A DNA stretch of 64,000 nucleotides from Dermatophilaceae bacterium Soc4.6 (GTDB lineage: Bacteria; Actinomycetota; Actinomycetes; Actinomycetales; Dermatophilaceae), in contig JAZGVH010000002.1 in assembly GCA_039889245.1 (NCBI GenBank), forward strand, positions 3,162,001 through 3,226,000, read 5' to 3'. This document shows positions 50,235 to 58,006 of this stretch, one piece after another. Below the pieces are notes generated by a model. That model did no database searches and was not told the DNA's origin. It saw only the letters and a list, made by a program, of their open reading frames with translations. Numbering within the stretch: position 1 is the first letter of the stretch; every line of letters starts with the position of its first letter. A program made the position numbers and the translations under genes.

Positions 50235-51158
50235 TCAGCCGGTAGCGCCCGCCCCCTCCAGCAGCCGCTGGATCATCAGCCCGCGGTGCGCGTCGAGCTC
50301 GTGCGAGCGTCCCGATGCCACCGCCCCGACGAAGGCGGCCATGATCGCCCTGGGCACGGTCTCGTCCTCGTCGGGGAGCAGCGGCCCCAGCGACGTCACG
50401 CCCCCGTCGTGGACGAGATCGAGCCGCAGCTGCCCCTCGACGCCCGGCACGGTGAGCGACAGGGCGACCTGCCCGACGGCGCCTCCGGTGTGCCGGGTGG
50501 TTACCCCCACCCACCGCTTCGGGTCGCCGGTCGCGGTGATCCCCTCGACCGGCCCGAGGAGCGCCTCGATGAGGTCGAGCGCGTGCGGCGCGAGGTCGAA
50601 CAGCGCGCCCCGCTCCTGACGCCACGGCGTCGCGAAGGTCTCGCCCGGCAGGGCGGCCCCGGACACGAAACGGGCGACGACCCCGCGCGTGACGACCTCG
50701 GCACTCGCGTGCAGCAGCTCGACGACGGCCGGGTCGAAGCGGTTGCGCACCATCAGCAGGCTCGTCACCCCCGCCGCGTCGACGGCGTCGACGATCTCCT
50801 GCGCCCCCGCCACCGTGAAGGCCAGCGGCTTCTCGAGCAGGAGGTGCCGACCCGCCCGCGCCGCCCGGGGAGCGAGGTCGGCCTGCACGTCGGGGGGCAC
50901 GGCGAAGGCGACCGCGTCGCAGTGGGCGAGCAGGTCGTCGTACGACGAGCTCACCCGGGCTCCGTAGGGAGCCGCGAGCGCCACCGCCGCCTCGGCCCGG
51001 CGAGCCCACACGCCCGCCAGCTCGACTCCTGGGGAGCCCGCGATCATCGGGGCGTGGAAGCGCTCGGCCCACGGCCCGGCTCCCACGAGCCCGAAGCGGA
51101 TCACCGGCACCGAGGAAGTGGAGGGAGTCTCGGACACTGAGGGGGTCACGGGAGTCAC
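50235..51158 (-). CDS. Gfo/Idh/MocA family oxidoreductase
   Basis: A 307-residue NAD(P)-dependent dehydrogenase. FGLVGAGPWAERFHAPMI is the cofactor loop, LLLEKPLAFT contains the catalytic EKP motif, and FDLAPHALDLIEALLG the GGxxxDxxxH-like region with Asp and His. Substrates of the family are sugars, inositol or derivatives. GTG start overlaps the upstream MDR gene by 4 bp, so the two form an operon. Confidence 0.88.
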   Translation of the reverse strand: MTPVTPSVSETPSTSSVPVIRFGLVGAGPWAERFHAPMIAGSPGVELAGVWARRAEAAVALAAPYGARVSSSYDDLLAHCDAVAFAVPPDVQADLAPRAARAGRHLLLEKPLAFTVAGAQEIVDAVDAAGVTSLLMVRNRFDPAVVELLHASAEVVTRGVVARFVSGAALPGETFATPWRQERGALFDLAPHALDLIEALLGPVEGITATGDPKRWVGVTTRHTGGAVGQVALSLTVPGVEGQLRLDLVHDGGVTSLGPLLPDEDETVPRAIMAAFVGAVASGRSHELDAHRGLMIQRLLEGAGATG

Positions 51159-52093
51159 GGCACGACGACGAGCTTGCCCCGGGTGTGCCCGTCCATGCTG
51201 TCGCGGTGCGCCTGCTCGGTCTGCTCGAGCGGGTAGGTGCGGGCTACGGGCAGCTCGACCTCTCCGCTGGCCAGCAGCGCCAGCACCTCCGGAACGGCGG
51301 CTGCGCGCACCTCGGTGCCGGGGTCGGCACCGGGGCCGCCACCGATGGCGACGATCCCGAGCTCGGCGACGCGGGCGAACCCGGCGATGGTGACGACGCG
51401 GGAGCGGTCGGCCACGAGGGCCACGCTCGTGTCGAGGGCCTCGTCGGTGCCGACGGCGTCGATCGCGGCGTCGACACCCTCGGGGGCGAGGTCGCGCACC
51501 CGCTGCTCGAGTCCTTCTCCGTAGAGCACCGGCTCAGCGCCGAGGCCTCGCAGGTAGTCGTGGTTACCCGCGCTCGCTGTCGCGATCACCCGGGCCCCGC
51601 GACGGGTGGCCAGCTGCACGACGAGGCCGCCGACCCCGCCGGCGCCGCCGTGGAGCAGCAGCGTCTCGCCGTCGCCGAGGTGGACGGTCTCGAGGGCGTG
51701 CACGGCCGTGCCGGCGACGACCCCGACTCCCGCAGCCACCTCGAAGGAGACGCTCTCGGGCTTGGCGACCAGCAGCTCGACCGGCGCGATCACGTGGTCG
51801 GCGTAGGCCGATCCCGGCAGCGAGGCGACGACGACGGCGTCCCCGAGGCTCCAGCCGGTCACGTCGGCGCCCAGGGCCTCGACGGTGCCGGCGAGATCCG
51901 ACCCGATGGCCGCGAGCATGCCGGGGTGGGTGCCGAAGGCGCCGGAGTAGAGCTTCCAGTCGATGGGGTTGACGCCGATGGCGCGGACGGCGAGCCTCAC
52001 CTCGCCGGCCTGGGGCTCGGCCGTGGGAGACGTGGTCAGGGAGAGCTGCTCGGGCCCGCCGAAGCCCTGGGGTGCGACGCTGCGTGTGGTCAT
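51155..52093 (-). CDS. Zinc-independent MDR oxidoreductase (NADP-dependent)
   Basis: A 312-residue quinone oxidoreductase-like protein. GVNPIDWKLYSG and AIGSDLAGTVEALG lie in the catalytic domain; LLLHGGAGGVGGLVVQLATRRGA is the NADP-binding loop; the end QAHRDSMDGHTRGKLVVVP is typical. No zinc ligands. First gene of a two-gene operon with the Gfo/Idh protein. The ATG is the complement of 52091-52093. Confidence 0.88.
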   Translation of the reverse strand: MTTRSVAPQGFGGPEQLSLTTSPTAEPQAGEVRLAVRAIGVNPIDWKLYSGAFGTHPGMLAAIGSDLAGTVEALGADVTGWSLGDAVVVASLPGSAYADHVIAPVELLVAKPESVSFEVAAGVGVVAGTAVHALETVHLGDGETLLLHGGAGGVGGLVVQLATRRGARVIATASAGNHDYLRGLGAEPVLYGEGLEQRVRDLAPEGVDAAIDAVGTDEALDTSVALVADRSRVVTIAGFARVAELGIVAIGGGPGADPGTEVRAAAVPEVLALLASGEVELPVARTYPLEQTEQAHRDSMDGHTRGKLVVVP

Positions 52094-52235
52094 GACCGGT
52101 CAACTAGGGGGTCACGTCCGCCATTCCTCCCAGACTTTTCCGTCGGTCGCTAGCACCGGACTGGGGCAAGGTGTCGGGTTTCACTGATCAGAAGGCAAGG
52201 GTGGGCCGCGGGGCGTGATTCGGTGGTGGCGGTGC

Positions 52236-52264
52236 TTGTGTAACCACCAAAAAGTGTGCATAGT
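52236..52264 (+). promoter_or_regulatory. Promoter TTGTGT-N17-CATAGT
   Basis: TTGTGT (52236-52241) and CATAGT (52259-52264) are 17 bases apart in a locally A-rich stretch (CCACCAAAAAGTGTG). Transcription would start near 52271, giving a leader of about 200 bases before the acyl-CoA dehydrogenase. Confidence 0.5.
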
Positions 52265-52323
52265 GGACACGTTGCGAACTCCCACCCTGCGGATCTGAGG
52301 GGGTCGACGCAGCGGGGCCTAGT

Positions 52324-52337
52324 CCCCCTGTAGGGGG
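52324..52337 (+). repeat. Inverted repeat CCCCCT-GT-AGGGGG
   Basis: Perfect 6 bp arms around 2 bases. In RNA the loop is too small to close fully, but a 5 bp stem with a 4 nt loop is possible; as DNA it is a dyad that could bind a regulator. Confidence 0.45.
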
Positions 52338-52345
52338 GCGTACCA

Positions 52346-52359
52346 GTCGCTTCAGCGAC
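52346..52359 (+). repeat. Inverted repeat GTCGCT-TC-AGCGAC
   Basis: Perfect 6 bp arms, eight bases after the preceding repeat. The two could form consecutive hairpins in the leader RNA. Confidence 0.4.
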
Positions 52360-52468
52360 ACGGGGGCGACGGGTGGAACGGTCCGGGCAGGTCATCTGGG
52401 GGGTGGCCGGCCCGGACCAGTCACCCGGCGCAGGGGCGCGCACCGCCGGTGGAGCATACGGTGTCGTG

Positions 52469-53686
52469 GTGAGCGCCAACGAGACGTTGAGGGGCACCTT
52501 CGCCCATCCATCCGACTTCTACCGGTATGAAGACCTCCTCGACGAGCGGGAGCGGGAGCGCCTGACGGCGCTGCGCGAGTTCCTCGAGCTGCGGGTGCGG
52601 CCGGTGGCCGACGACCACTGGGAGCGGGGAGAGTTCCCGCACCACCTCGTCCCGGCGCTGAAGGACCTGCGGATCGCGGGGTCGACCTACGCGGGCTTCA
52701 CCCCTGACGGCGGTGAGCCGATGACGCGGCTCTTCGACGGCTTCGTCGCGCTCGAGATGTCGCGGGTCGACCAGTCGTTCGGCACGTTCTGGGGGGTGCA
52801 CACCGGGCTGGCCTTCGCCAGCATCTTCCACTGCGGATCCGAGGCGCAGCGGCAGCGGTGGCTGCCGGCGATGCTCGACTTCACGAGCATCGGGGCCTTC
52901 GCCCTCACCGAGCCCGACCACGGGTCCGACGTCGCGGGCGGGCTCGAGACGACCGCGCGACGGGTCGACGGCGGCTGGGTGCTCGACGGGGCGAAGCGGT
53001 GGATCGGCAACGCGACCTTCGCCGACGAGATCGTGGTCTGGGCCAAGCAGGAGGGGGGTGACGACGACGGCGAGGTGGCCGGCTTCGTCGTCGCCCGCGA
53101 GACGCCCGGGGTCGTCACCACCAAGATCGAGGGCAAGATCGCCCTGCGCGCAGTGCAGAACGCCGACATCACCCTCACCGACGTGCACGTGCCGGACGAC
53201 CGGCGGCTGGAGCAGGCTCGCACCTTCGCCGACACGGCCAACGTCCTGCGGATCACCCGCGGGGGGGTCGCCTGGGGCGCCGTCGGTCTGCAAATGGGCG
53301 CCTACGAGCGGGCGCTCGCCTACACGCAGGAGCGTCAGCAGTTCGGCCGGCCGCTCGCCTCCTTCCAGCTCGTGCAGGACCACCTCGCGACCATGCTCGC
53401 CAACATCACCTGCTCGCTCGGCCTCGTCGTGCGTCTGGCCCAGATGCAGGACGCCGGCCTCGAGCAGGAGGAGCACGCAGCCCTAGCCAAGGCCACCACC
53501 TCGACCCTGATGCGCCAGACGGTCGCCCGGGCCCGCGAGGTGATGGGCGGCAACGGCATCGTGCTCGGGCACGGGGTCGCCCGCTTCTTCGCCGACGCCG
53601 AGGCGGTCTACTCCTACGAGGGCACCCGCGAGGTCAACCAGCTCATCGTCGGGCGGGCGGTGACGGGGCACAGCGCCTTCGTGTGA
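52469..53686 (+). CDS. Acyl-CoA dehydrogenase, glutaryl-CoA dehydrogenase-like
   Basis: A 405-residue flavoprotein. FALTEPDHGSDVAGGLET, GAKRWIGNATFADEIVVWA, RQQFGRPLASFQLVQDHLA and ARFFADAEAVYSYEGTREVN appear in family order; the Glu in YSYEGTREVN is the catalytic base. It resembles the glutaryl-CoA dehydrogenase branch, though residues for a second carboxylate are not evident. I chose GTG at 52469 (MSANETLRG): TACGGT at 52457-52462 lies six bases before it, a leaderless arrangement, and the upstream in-frame ATG adds a tail foreign to the family. Confidence 0.87.
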   Translation: MSANETLRGTFAHPSDFYRYEDLLDERERERLTALREFLELRVRPVADDHWERGEFPHHLVPALKDLRIAGSTYAGFTPDGGEPMTRLFDGFVALEMSRVDQSFGTFWGVHTGLAFASIFHCGSEAQRQRWLPAMLDFTSIGAFALTEPDHGSDVAGGLETTARRVDGGWVLDGAKRWIGNATFADEIVVWAKQEGGDDDGEVAGFVVARETPGVVTTKIEGKIALRAVQNADITLTDVHVPDDRRLEQARTFADTANVLRITRGGVAWGAVGLQMGAYERALAYTQERQQFGRPLASFQLVQDHLATMLANITCSLGLVVRLAQMQDAGLEQEEHAALAKATTSTLMRQTVARAREVMGGNGIVLGHGVARFFADAEAVYSYEGTREVNQLIVGRAVTGHSAFV

Positions 53687-53738
53687 GGTCGCTGTCTCAT
53701 CCCACCCCACCAGCCACCTCCCGCCGTCGACCCCTCGC

Positions 53739-53744
53739 TAGGCT
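53739..53744 (+). promoter_or_regulatory. -10 element TAGGCT of the second nuo cluster
   Basis: TAGGCT lies seven bases before the nuoA2 ATG at 53752, leaving no room for a leader. No -35 match and no Rex-type dyad are visible, so this cluster has its own control, different from the first. Confidence 0.5.
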
Positions 53745-53751
53745 GGGAGCC

Positions 53752-54111
53752 ATGGAGGGTTACGTGACCGTCGGTGCGGTCGTGGTCAGCGGCATCGTGC
53801 TGGTGCTGGCCGCTGCGGTCGCCCGTTACCTCCTCGCGCCCCGGGTGCCGACGCCCGCGAAGCGCACGACGTACGAGTCCGGGGTCGACCCCGTGGGCGC
53901 CGACTGGGCCCAGGTCAACGTGCGCTACTTCGTCTACGCGTTCCTCTACGTCATCTTCGCCGTCGACGCGGTCTACCTCTTCCCCTGGGCCACCGTCATC
54001 CGCGACCCTGACCTCGGCGCCGCGTCGCTGGTCGAGATGGGCATCTTCGTCGTCGTCCTCGTCATCGGCCTCGGGCACGCGGCGCGCCGCGGCCTGCTGC
54101 GCTGGGTCTGA
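53752..54111 (+). CDS. nuoA2: NuoA-like subunit, second cluster
   Basis: A 119-residue three-helix membrane subunit. KRTTYESGVDPVG replaces the usual KxxxYECG motif (Ser for the loop Cys), while VNVRYFVYAFLYVIFAVDAVYLFPWA keeps the helix-2 signature with Asp in place of the common Glu. The replaced Cys is the residue that in other complexes reports the active/deactive state. Only about one third identical to NuoA1 by eye. First gene of a ten-gene cluster. Confidence 0.92.
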   Translation: MEGYVTVGAVVVSGIVLVLAAAVARYLLAPRVPTPAKRTTYESGVDPVGADWAQVNVRYFVYAFLYVIFAVDAVYLFPWATVIRDPDLGAASLVEMGIFVVVLVIGLGHAARRGLLRWV

Positions 54112-54123
54112 GCTGGTGTCCCG

Positions 54124-55014
54124 ATGACCACCGACCTCCCGCTGCCCACCGTGCGGCCCCAGGTGGGCGTGCTGGCCGAGCACGCGCCGCAGCCCATGCG
54201 GGTCGTGCTCAACTGGGGCCGGCGCTACAGCCTGTGGGTCTTCAACTTCGGCCTCGCCTGCTGCGCCATCGAGTTCATCGCGGCGTCCATGGGTCGGCAC
54301 GACTTCATCCGGCTCGGAGTCATCCCCTTCGCGCCGGGGCCGCGGCAGGCCGACCTGATGGTGGTCTCGGGCACCGTGACCGACAAGATGGCGCCGGCGG
54401 TCCGGCGGCTCTACGACCAGATGCCCGAGCCGAAGTACGTGATCTCCTTCGGCGCCTGCTCCAACTCCGGCGGTCCCTACTGGGACTCCTACTCGGTGCT
54501 GAAGGGCGTCGACACGATCATCCCGGTCGACGTCTACGTGCCCGGCTGCCCGCCCCGCCCCGAGGCGCTGCTGCAGGGCATCGTCAAGCTGCAGGAGAAG
54601 ATCGCCGCCGAGCGCCTCACCAGCACGAGCCTGACCCGCAGGTATGCCGGGGGCCGCCTCGCGTCGGCCGCCGAGGTCCAGCGGGGCCAGGTCACCCCCG
54701 GGCAGGCCGGCCGGCTGCCCGGGCGCGGCGACGCGCTCACCCCGCGACCGGTCACCGGGGTGCCGGTGAGCGCCACGCCTGCGCCGCCGGAGGCAGCACC
54801 CCAGACGCCGGTGTCGCCGGAGACCGGACCCCCGACGCCCACGGCGCCGCCGCAGGGAGCACCCCGCACGCCAGCCGACCCGGCCCCCCGGCGCTTCTTG
54901 CGTCGTCGCCCCCCGCCGGCCGACCCGGGGCGGACGCTGGCCGACGACATCTTCGACCTCGGCTCCGGTGACGTGCGTTCCGAGACGCCGACCGACCCCG
55001 AGGGGCGGGCATGA
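54124..55014 (+). CDS. nuoB2: NuoB-like subunit with long Pro-rich tail, second cluster
   Basis: A 296-residue protein. All four ligands of cluster N2 are kept: Cys46-Cys47 (GLACCAIEF), Cys112 (GACSNSGG) and Cys142 (PGCPPRP). After residue 165 it carries about 130 extra residues, mainly Pro, Ala, Thr and Arg, ending with an acidic part ([15 protein letters not shown]). NuoB usually stops at 160-185 residues, so the tail is cluster-specific. It could dock a partner protein or fill space left by missing subunits. Overlaps nuoC2 by 4 bp. Confidence 0.92.
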   Translation: MTTDLPLPTVRPQVGVLAEHAPQPMRVVLNWGRRYSLWVFNFGLACCAIEFIAASMGRHDFIRLGVIPFAPGPRQADLMVVSGTVTDKMAPAVRRLYDQMPEPKYVISFGACSNSGGPYWDSYSVLKGVDTIIPVDVYVPGCPPRPEALLQGIVKLQEKIAAERLTSTSLTRRYAGGRLASAAEVQRGQVTPGQAGRLPGRGDALTPRPVTGVPVSATPAPPEAAPQTPVSPETGPPTPTAPPQGAPRTPADPAPRRFLRRRPPPADPGRTLADDIFDLGSGDVRSETPTDPEGRA

Positions 55015-55556
55015 CGCAGGAGCCGGCGACCCCCGTGGCTGAGCCCTGCCTCGACGTCGCCGTGGGGGAGTGGGTCGCGGCAGCGGCCGAGCTGCGCGGC
55101 GCGGGCTACACCTTCTTCGACTGGCTGACCGCCGTCGACGAGACCGATCGCGACGACGCCCCGGGGCTCGACGTGGTCACGCACCTGCTCGACGTGAGCA
55201 CCCCCGGAGCGCTGCGCGGGCACCTCGTGCGCACGCGCCTGCCGCTCGACCAGTCCCTGCCCAGCCTCACCGGCATCTTCCGCGGCGCCGCGTGGCACGA
55301 GCGCGAGACGCACGAGATGTTCGGCATCGAGGTCGACGGCTTCGACGACGGCACAGGGCTCGGCCTGCGCCCCTTGCTGCTGCCCGACGGCTTCGTCGGC
55401 CACCCGCTGCTCAAGTCCTTCGTGCTCGCGGCCCGGGCCAGCAAGCCCTGGCCCGGCGCCAAGGAGCCCGGCGAGGGCCACGAAGGCACCCGCGCTCCCG
55501 GCCGCAGACGCGTGACGGCGCCCGGTGTGCCCGGCCCCGACTGGGGTCCGCGATGA
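55011..55556 (+). CDS. nuoC2: NuoC-like subunit, second cluster
   Basis: A 181-residue NuoC homologue without the 90-residue leader of NuoC1. The signature [17 protein letters not shown] is intact, as is [16 protein letters not shown] near the end. In normal operons nuoD follows; here the stop overlaps the nuoH2 start (ATGA), so nuoD was lost or never present. The last 40 residues are basic and Pro-rich. Confidence 0.92.
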   Translation: MTQEPATPVAEPCLDVAVGEWVAAAAELRGAGYTFFDWLTAVDETDRDDAPGLDVVTHLLDVSTPGALRGHLVRTRLPLDQSLPSLTGIFRGAAWHERETHEMFGIEVDGFDDGTGLGLRPLLLPDGFVGHPLLKSFVLAARASKPWPGAKEPGEGHEGTRAPGRRRVTAPGVPGPDWGPR

Positions 55557-56518
55557 GTGCTCTCGAGGTCGTCGTACGCGCGGTCGTCACCCTGCTCGGC
55601 TTCCTCGTGCTGCCGCTGCTGGTCGGCCAGACCGAGCACAAGGTCATGGCCCACATGCAGGGCCGCCTCGGCCCGATGTATGCCGGGGGCTTCCACGGAT
55701 GGGCCCAGCTCGTCGCCGACGGGGTCAAGTTCGTGCAGAAGGAGGACATCACCCCGGTCGCGGCCGATACGTGGGTCTTCCGCGCCGCACCGGCTGTCGC
55801 GCTGATCCCCTACCTCGTCGCGATCAGCGTCATCCCGCTCGGGCCGGGCGTCGTCGGTGCCTCGGTCGACGCGGGCGCCCTCTTCGTCGTCGCGGTCGCC
55901 GGCGTCGGCATCCTCGGCACGCTCATGGCCGGGTGGGCCAGCGCCAACAAGTACTCCCTGCTCGGCGCCATGCGCTCCGCGGCCCAGCTGCTCAGCTACG
56001 AGCTGCCGCTCGTGCTGAGCGTTGCCTCGGTCGCGCTCGCGGCCGGCACCCTGTCGCTGCCGGGCATCGTGGCCGAGTGGAGCCCGTGGTGGCTGATCTG
56101 GCAGCTGCCCGGCGCTGTCGTCTTCCTCGTCGCCGCCCTGGCCGAGCTGCAGCGCCCACCCTTCGACATGCCGCTCGCCGACTCCGAGGTCGTCTTCGGA
56201 GCCGTGACGGAGTACACCGGGCTGCGGTTCGCCTTCTTCCTGCTCGCGGAGTACGCCGGCATCGTCGTCATGTCGCTGTTCTTCACCGTGCTCTTCCTCG
56301 GCGGCTGGCGCGGCCTGCTCGTCGGTCAGGTCGAGCCGCTCGGCGTCGTGTGGACCCTGCTCAAGGGCCTGCTCGTCGCCGTCGTCATCATCTGGTTCCG
56401 CGTCTCGTGGCCCCGGCTGCGCGAGGACCAGCTCCAGCGCCTGGCGTGGGTGTGGCTCGTGCCCGCCGGTATCGCCCAGGTCGCGCTCACCGGGGTAGTC
56501 GTGGTGATGAGACAGTGA
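55553..56518 (+). CDS. nuoH2: NuoH-like subunit, second cluster
   Basis: A 321-residue membrane subunit with eight helices. [20 protein letters not shown] and [12 protein letters not shown] match NuoH. The loop facing the quinone chamber (about 199-215) reads [20 protein letters not shown] instead of the usual [12 protein letters not shown]: the three Glu are replaced by Leu, Asp and Glu. The hydrophilic C-terminal tail of NuoH1 is missing. This suggests altered quinone coupling. Confidence 0.92.
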   Translation: MSALEVVVRAVVTLLGFLVLPLLVGQTEHKVMAHMQGRLGPMYAGGFHGWAQLVADGVKFVQKEDITPVAADTWVFRAAPAVALIPYLVAISVIPLGPGVVGASVDAGALFVVAVAGVGILGTLMAGWASANKYSLLGAMRSAAQLLSYELPLVLSVASVALAAGTLSLPGIVAEWSPWWLIWQLPGAVVFLVAALAELQRPPFDMPLADSEVVFGAVTEYTGLRFAFFLLAEYAGIVVMSLFFTVLFLGGWRGLLVGQVEPLGVVWTLLKGLLVAVVIIWFRVSWPRLREDQLQRLAWVWLVPAGIAQVALTGVVVVMRQ

Positions 56519-57117
56519 CCGAGAATCCCGCCCAGCCCGAGCCGCCCACCCGGCAGCCGAGCGACGCCGACAGCAGCAGCGGTCCGCGCGGCGCCGTACC
56601 GGGTCTGCTGAAGGGGCTGGCGACCACCGCCAAGGCGCTGATGACGCCGAGCCACACGGCGGAGTACCCCGACGTCGCGCCGGCGCTGCCGCCGCGCTCG
56701 CGCGGGGTCATCGCGCTCACCGAGGAGAACTGCACCTCGTGCATGCTCTGTGCGCGCGAGTGCCCCGACTGGTGCATCTACATCGACTCGCACAAGGAGA
56801 CGATCCCCGCGACGACCGAGGGCGGGCGCGACCGGCAGCGCAACGTGCTCGACCGCTTCGCCATCGACTTCTCGCTCTGCATGTACTGCGGCATCTGCAT
56901 CGAGGTCTGCCCCTTCGACGCCCTGCACTGGAGCCCGGAGTTCGAGTACGCCGAGACCGACATCCGCGACCTGCTCCACGAGAAGGACCGGCTGGGGGAG
57001 TGGATGCAGACGGTGCCGATGCCGCCCGCCCTCGACCCCGGGGCCGCCGAGGCCACCGAGGTCGCCACGGCCACCAAGCCGCCGCGCAGCTCGCGCGAGC
57101 CCCGGGCCAAGCCGTGA
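56515..57117 (+). CDS. nuoI2: NuoI-like subunit, second cluster
   Basis: A 200-residue subunit with both 4Fe-4S clusters: Cys73, 76, 79 and 83 ([12 protein letters not shown]) and Cys122, 125, 128 and 132 ([12 protein letters not shown]). An additional Cys87 lies in PDWCIYI. As in ferredoxin-accepting complex I relatives, NuoI would be the entry for electrons once NuoEFG are absent. GTG start at 56515, 4 bp overlap with nuoH2. Confidence 0.92.
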   Translation: MTENPAQPEPPTRQPSDADSSSGPRGAVPGLLKGLATTAKALMTPSHTAEYPDVAPALPPRSRGVIALTEENCTSCMLCARECPDWCIYIDSHKETIPATTEGGRDRQRNVLDRFAIDFSLCMYCGICIEVCPFDALHWSPEFEYAETDIRDLLHEKDRLGEWMQTVPMPPALDPGAAEATEVATATKPPRSSREPRAKP

Positions 57118-57641
57118 CGAGCCGCGACCTCGTCTTCGCCCTCGTGGGCGTGATCGCCGCCGTCAGCGCCCTGCTCAGTGTCACCACCCGGCACGTCGTC
57201 CACGCCGCCCTGTGGCTCGTCGTCTGCCTCGGCACCCTCGCCGGGTGCTACGTCGTGCTCGGAGCCGAGCTCGTCGCGCTGGTGCAGCTGCTGATCTACG
57301 TCGGCGCGGTCGTGGTGCTCGTGCTCTTCGCCCTGATGCTCACCCGTGCCCCCATCGGTCGTAGTGACGAGCTGGGCACCCCACTCCTGCAGCGGATCCT
57401 GGCCGCCGTGCTCGGCGCGACGACCACCGCCCTGCTCGCGGCGATGCTCGTCCCGCTGGTCGGCCAGGACGCGATCACCCCCGTCTCCGGCGACACCCGC
57501 GCCGTCGCGACCGCCCTCTTCGGCACGTGGGTCTGGCCCTTCGAGCTGCTCTCGCTGCTGCTGCTGGTCGCGCTCGTCGGTGCCTTCGCCGTCGTGCGGG
57601 CCACCGGCGCCACCCCCGCCGCGCCGGGGGGTAACCGGTGA
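57114..57641 (+). CDS. nuoJ2: NuoJ-like subunit, second cluster
   Basis: A 175-residue membrane subunit with five helices. [21 protein letters not shown] corresponds to the pi-bulge helix 3. It lacks the 90-residue C-terminal tail of NuoJ1. GTG start at 57114 overlapping nuoI2; its stop overlaps nuoK2. Confidence 0.9.
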   Translation: MTSRDLVFALVGVIAAVSALLSVTTRHVVHAALWLVVCLGTLAGCYVVLGAELVALVQLLIYVGAVVVLVLFALMLTRAPIGRSDELGTPLLQRILAAVLGATTTALLAAMLVPLVGQDAITPVSGDTRAVATALFGTWVWPFELLSLLLLVALVGAFAVVRATGATPAAPGGNR

Positions 57642-58006
57642 TGCACCTGTGGCTCCCGATGGCCCTCGCCGCGGTCCTCGCCGGCACCGGCGTCTACGGC
57701 ATCCTCGCCCGCCGCAACGCCGTGCTCGTGCTCATCGGCGTCGAGCTCGTGCTCAACGCCGCCAACCTGCTGCTCGTCGCCCTCGGCGCCGCCGACTCCT
57801 CACCCCTGCAGACCGGGCAGAGCCTGGCCCTCTTCGTCATCACCATCGCGGCAGCCGAGATCTGCGTGGCCCTCGCCATCGTGCTCGCGATGTTCCGCGT
57901 GACCGGGCACATCGACGTGACCCGGGTGCCGTTCACCGGCGACGACGAGGGCGACGAGCCCTCCGAGCTCTCCGAGCACGTCGCGACCCCCGGAGGGTCT
58001 GCGTGA
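57638..58006 (+). CDS. nuoK2: NuoK-like subunit, second cluster
   Basis: A 122-residue subunit, about 20 longer than NuoK1 because of an acidic tail (GDDEGDEPSELSEH). Both proton-path Glu are present (GVELVLNAANLL, IAAAEICVALAI). GTG at 57638 or ATG at 57641 are possible starts; the former gives the usual 4 bp overlap. Confidence 0.92.
   Translation: MMHLWLPMALAAVLAGTGVYGILARRNAVLVLIGVELVLNAANLLLVALGAADSSPLQTGQSLALFVITIAAAEICVALAIVLAMFRVTGHIDVTRVPFTGDDEGDEPSELSEHVATPGGSA

Larger units (their letters stand above)
52094..52468. other. 375 bp intergenic region with structured leader
   Basis: Between a divergent MDR gene and an acyl-CoA dehydrogenase. It holds an AT-rich promoter (52236-52264) and two hairpins (52324-52337 and 52346-52359). 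An open frame from 52373 runs into the dehydrogenase, but its N-terminal part (ERSGQVIWGVAGPDQSPGAG) is not part of the family. No convincing separate gene is present. Confidence 0.5.

Noticed and set aside
52324-52337. CCCCCT-GT-AGGGGG as a copper-sensor (CsoR-type) operator
   Set aside because: The C/G-rich dyad is superficially similar, but spacing and flanks do not fit and no copper gene is nearby.
53687-53751. A Rex-type operator before the second nuo cluster
   Set aside because: I looked for TGTGA and TCACA half-sites and found no paired arrangement.
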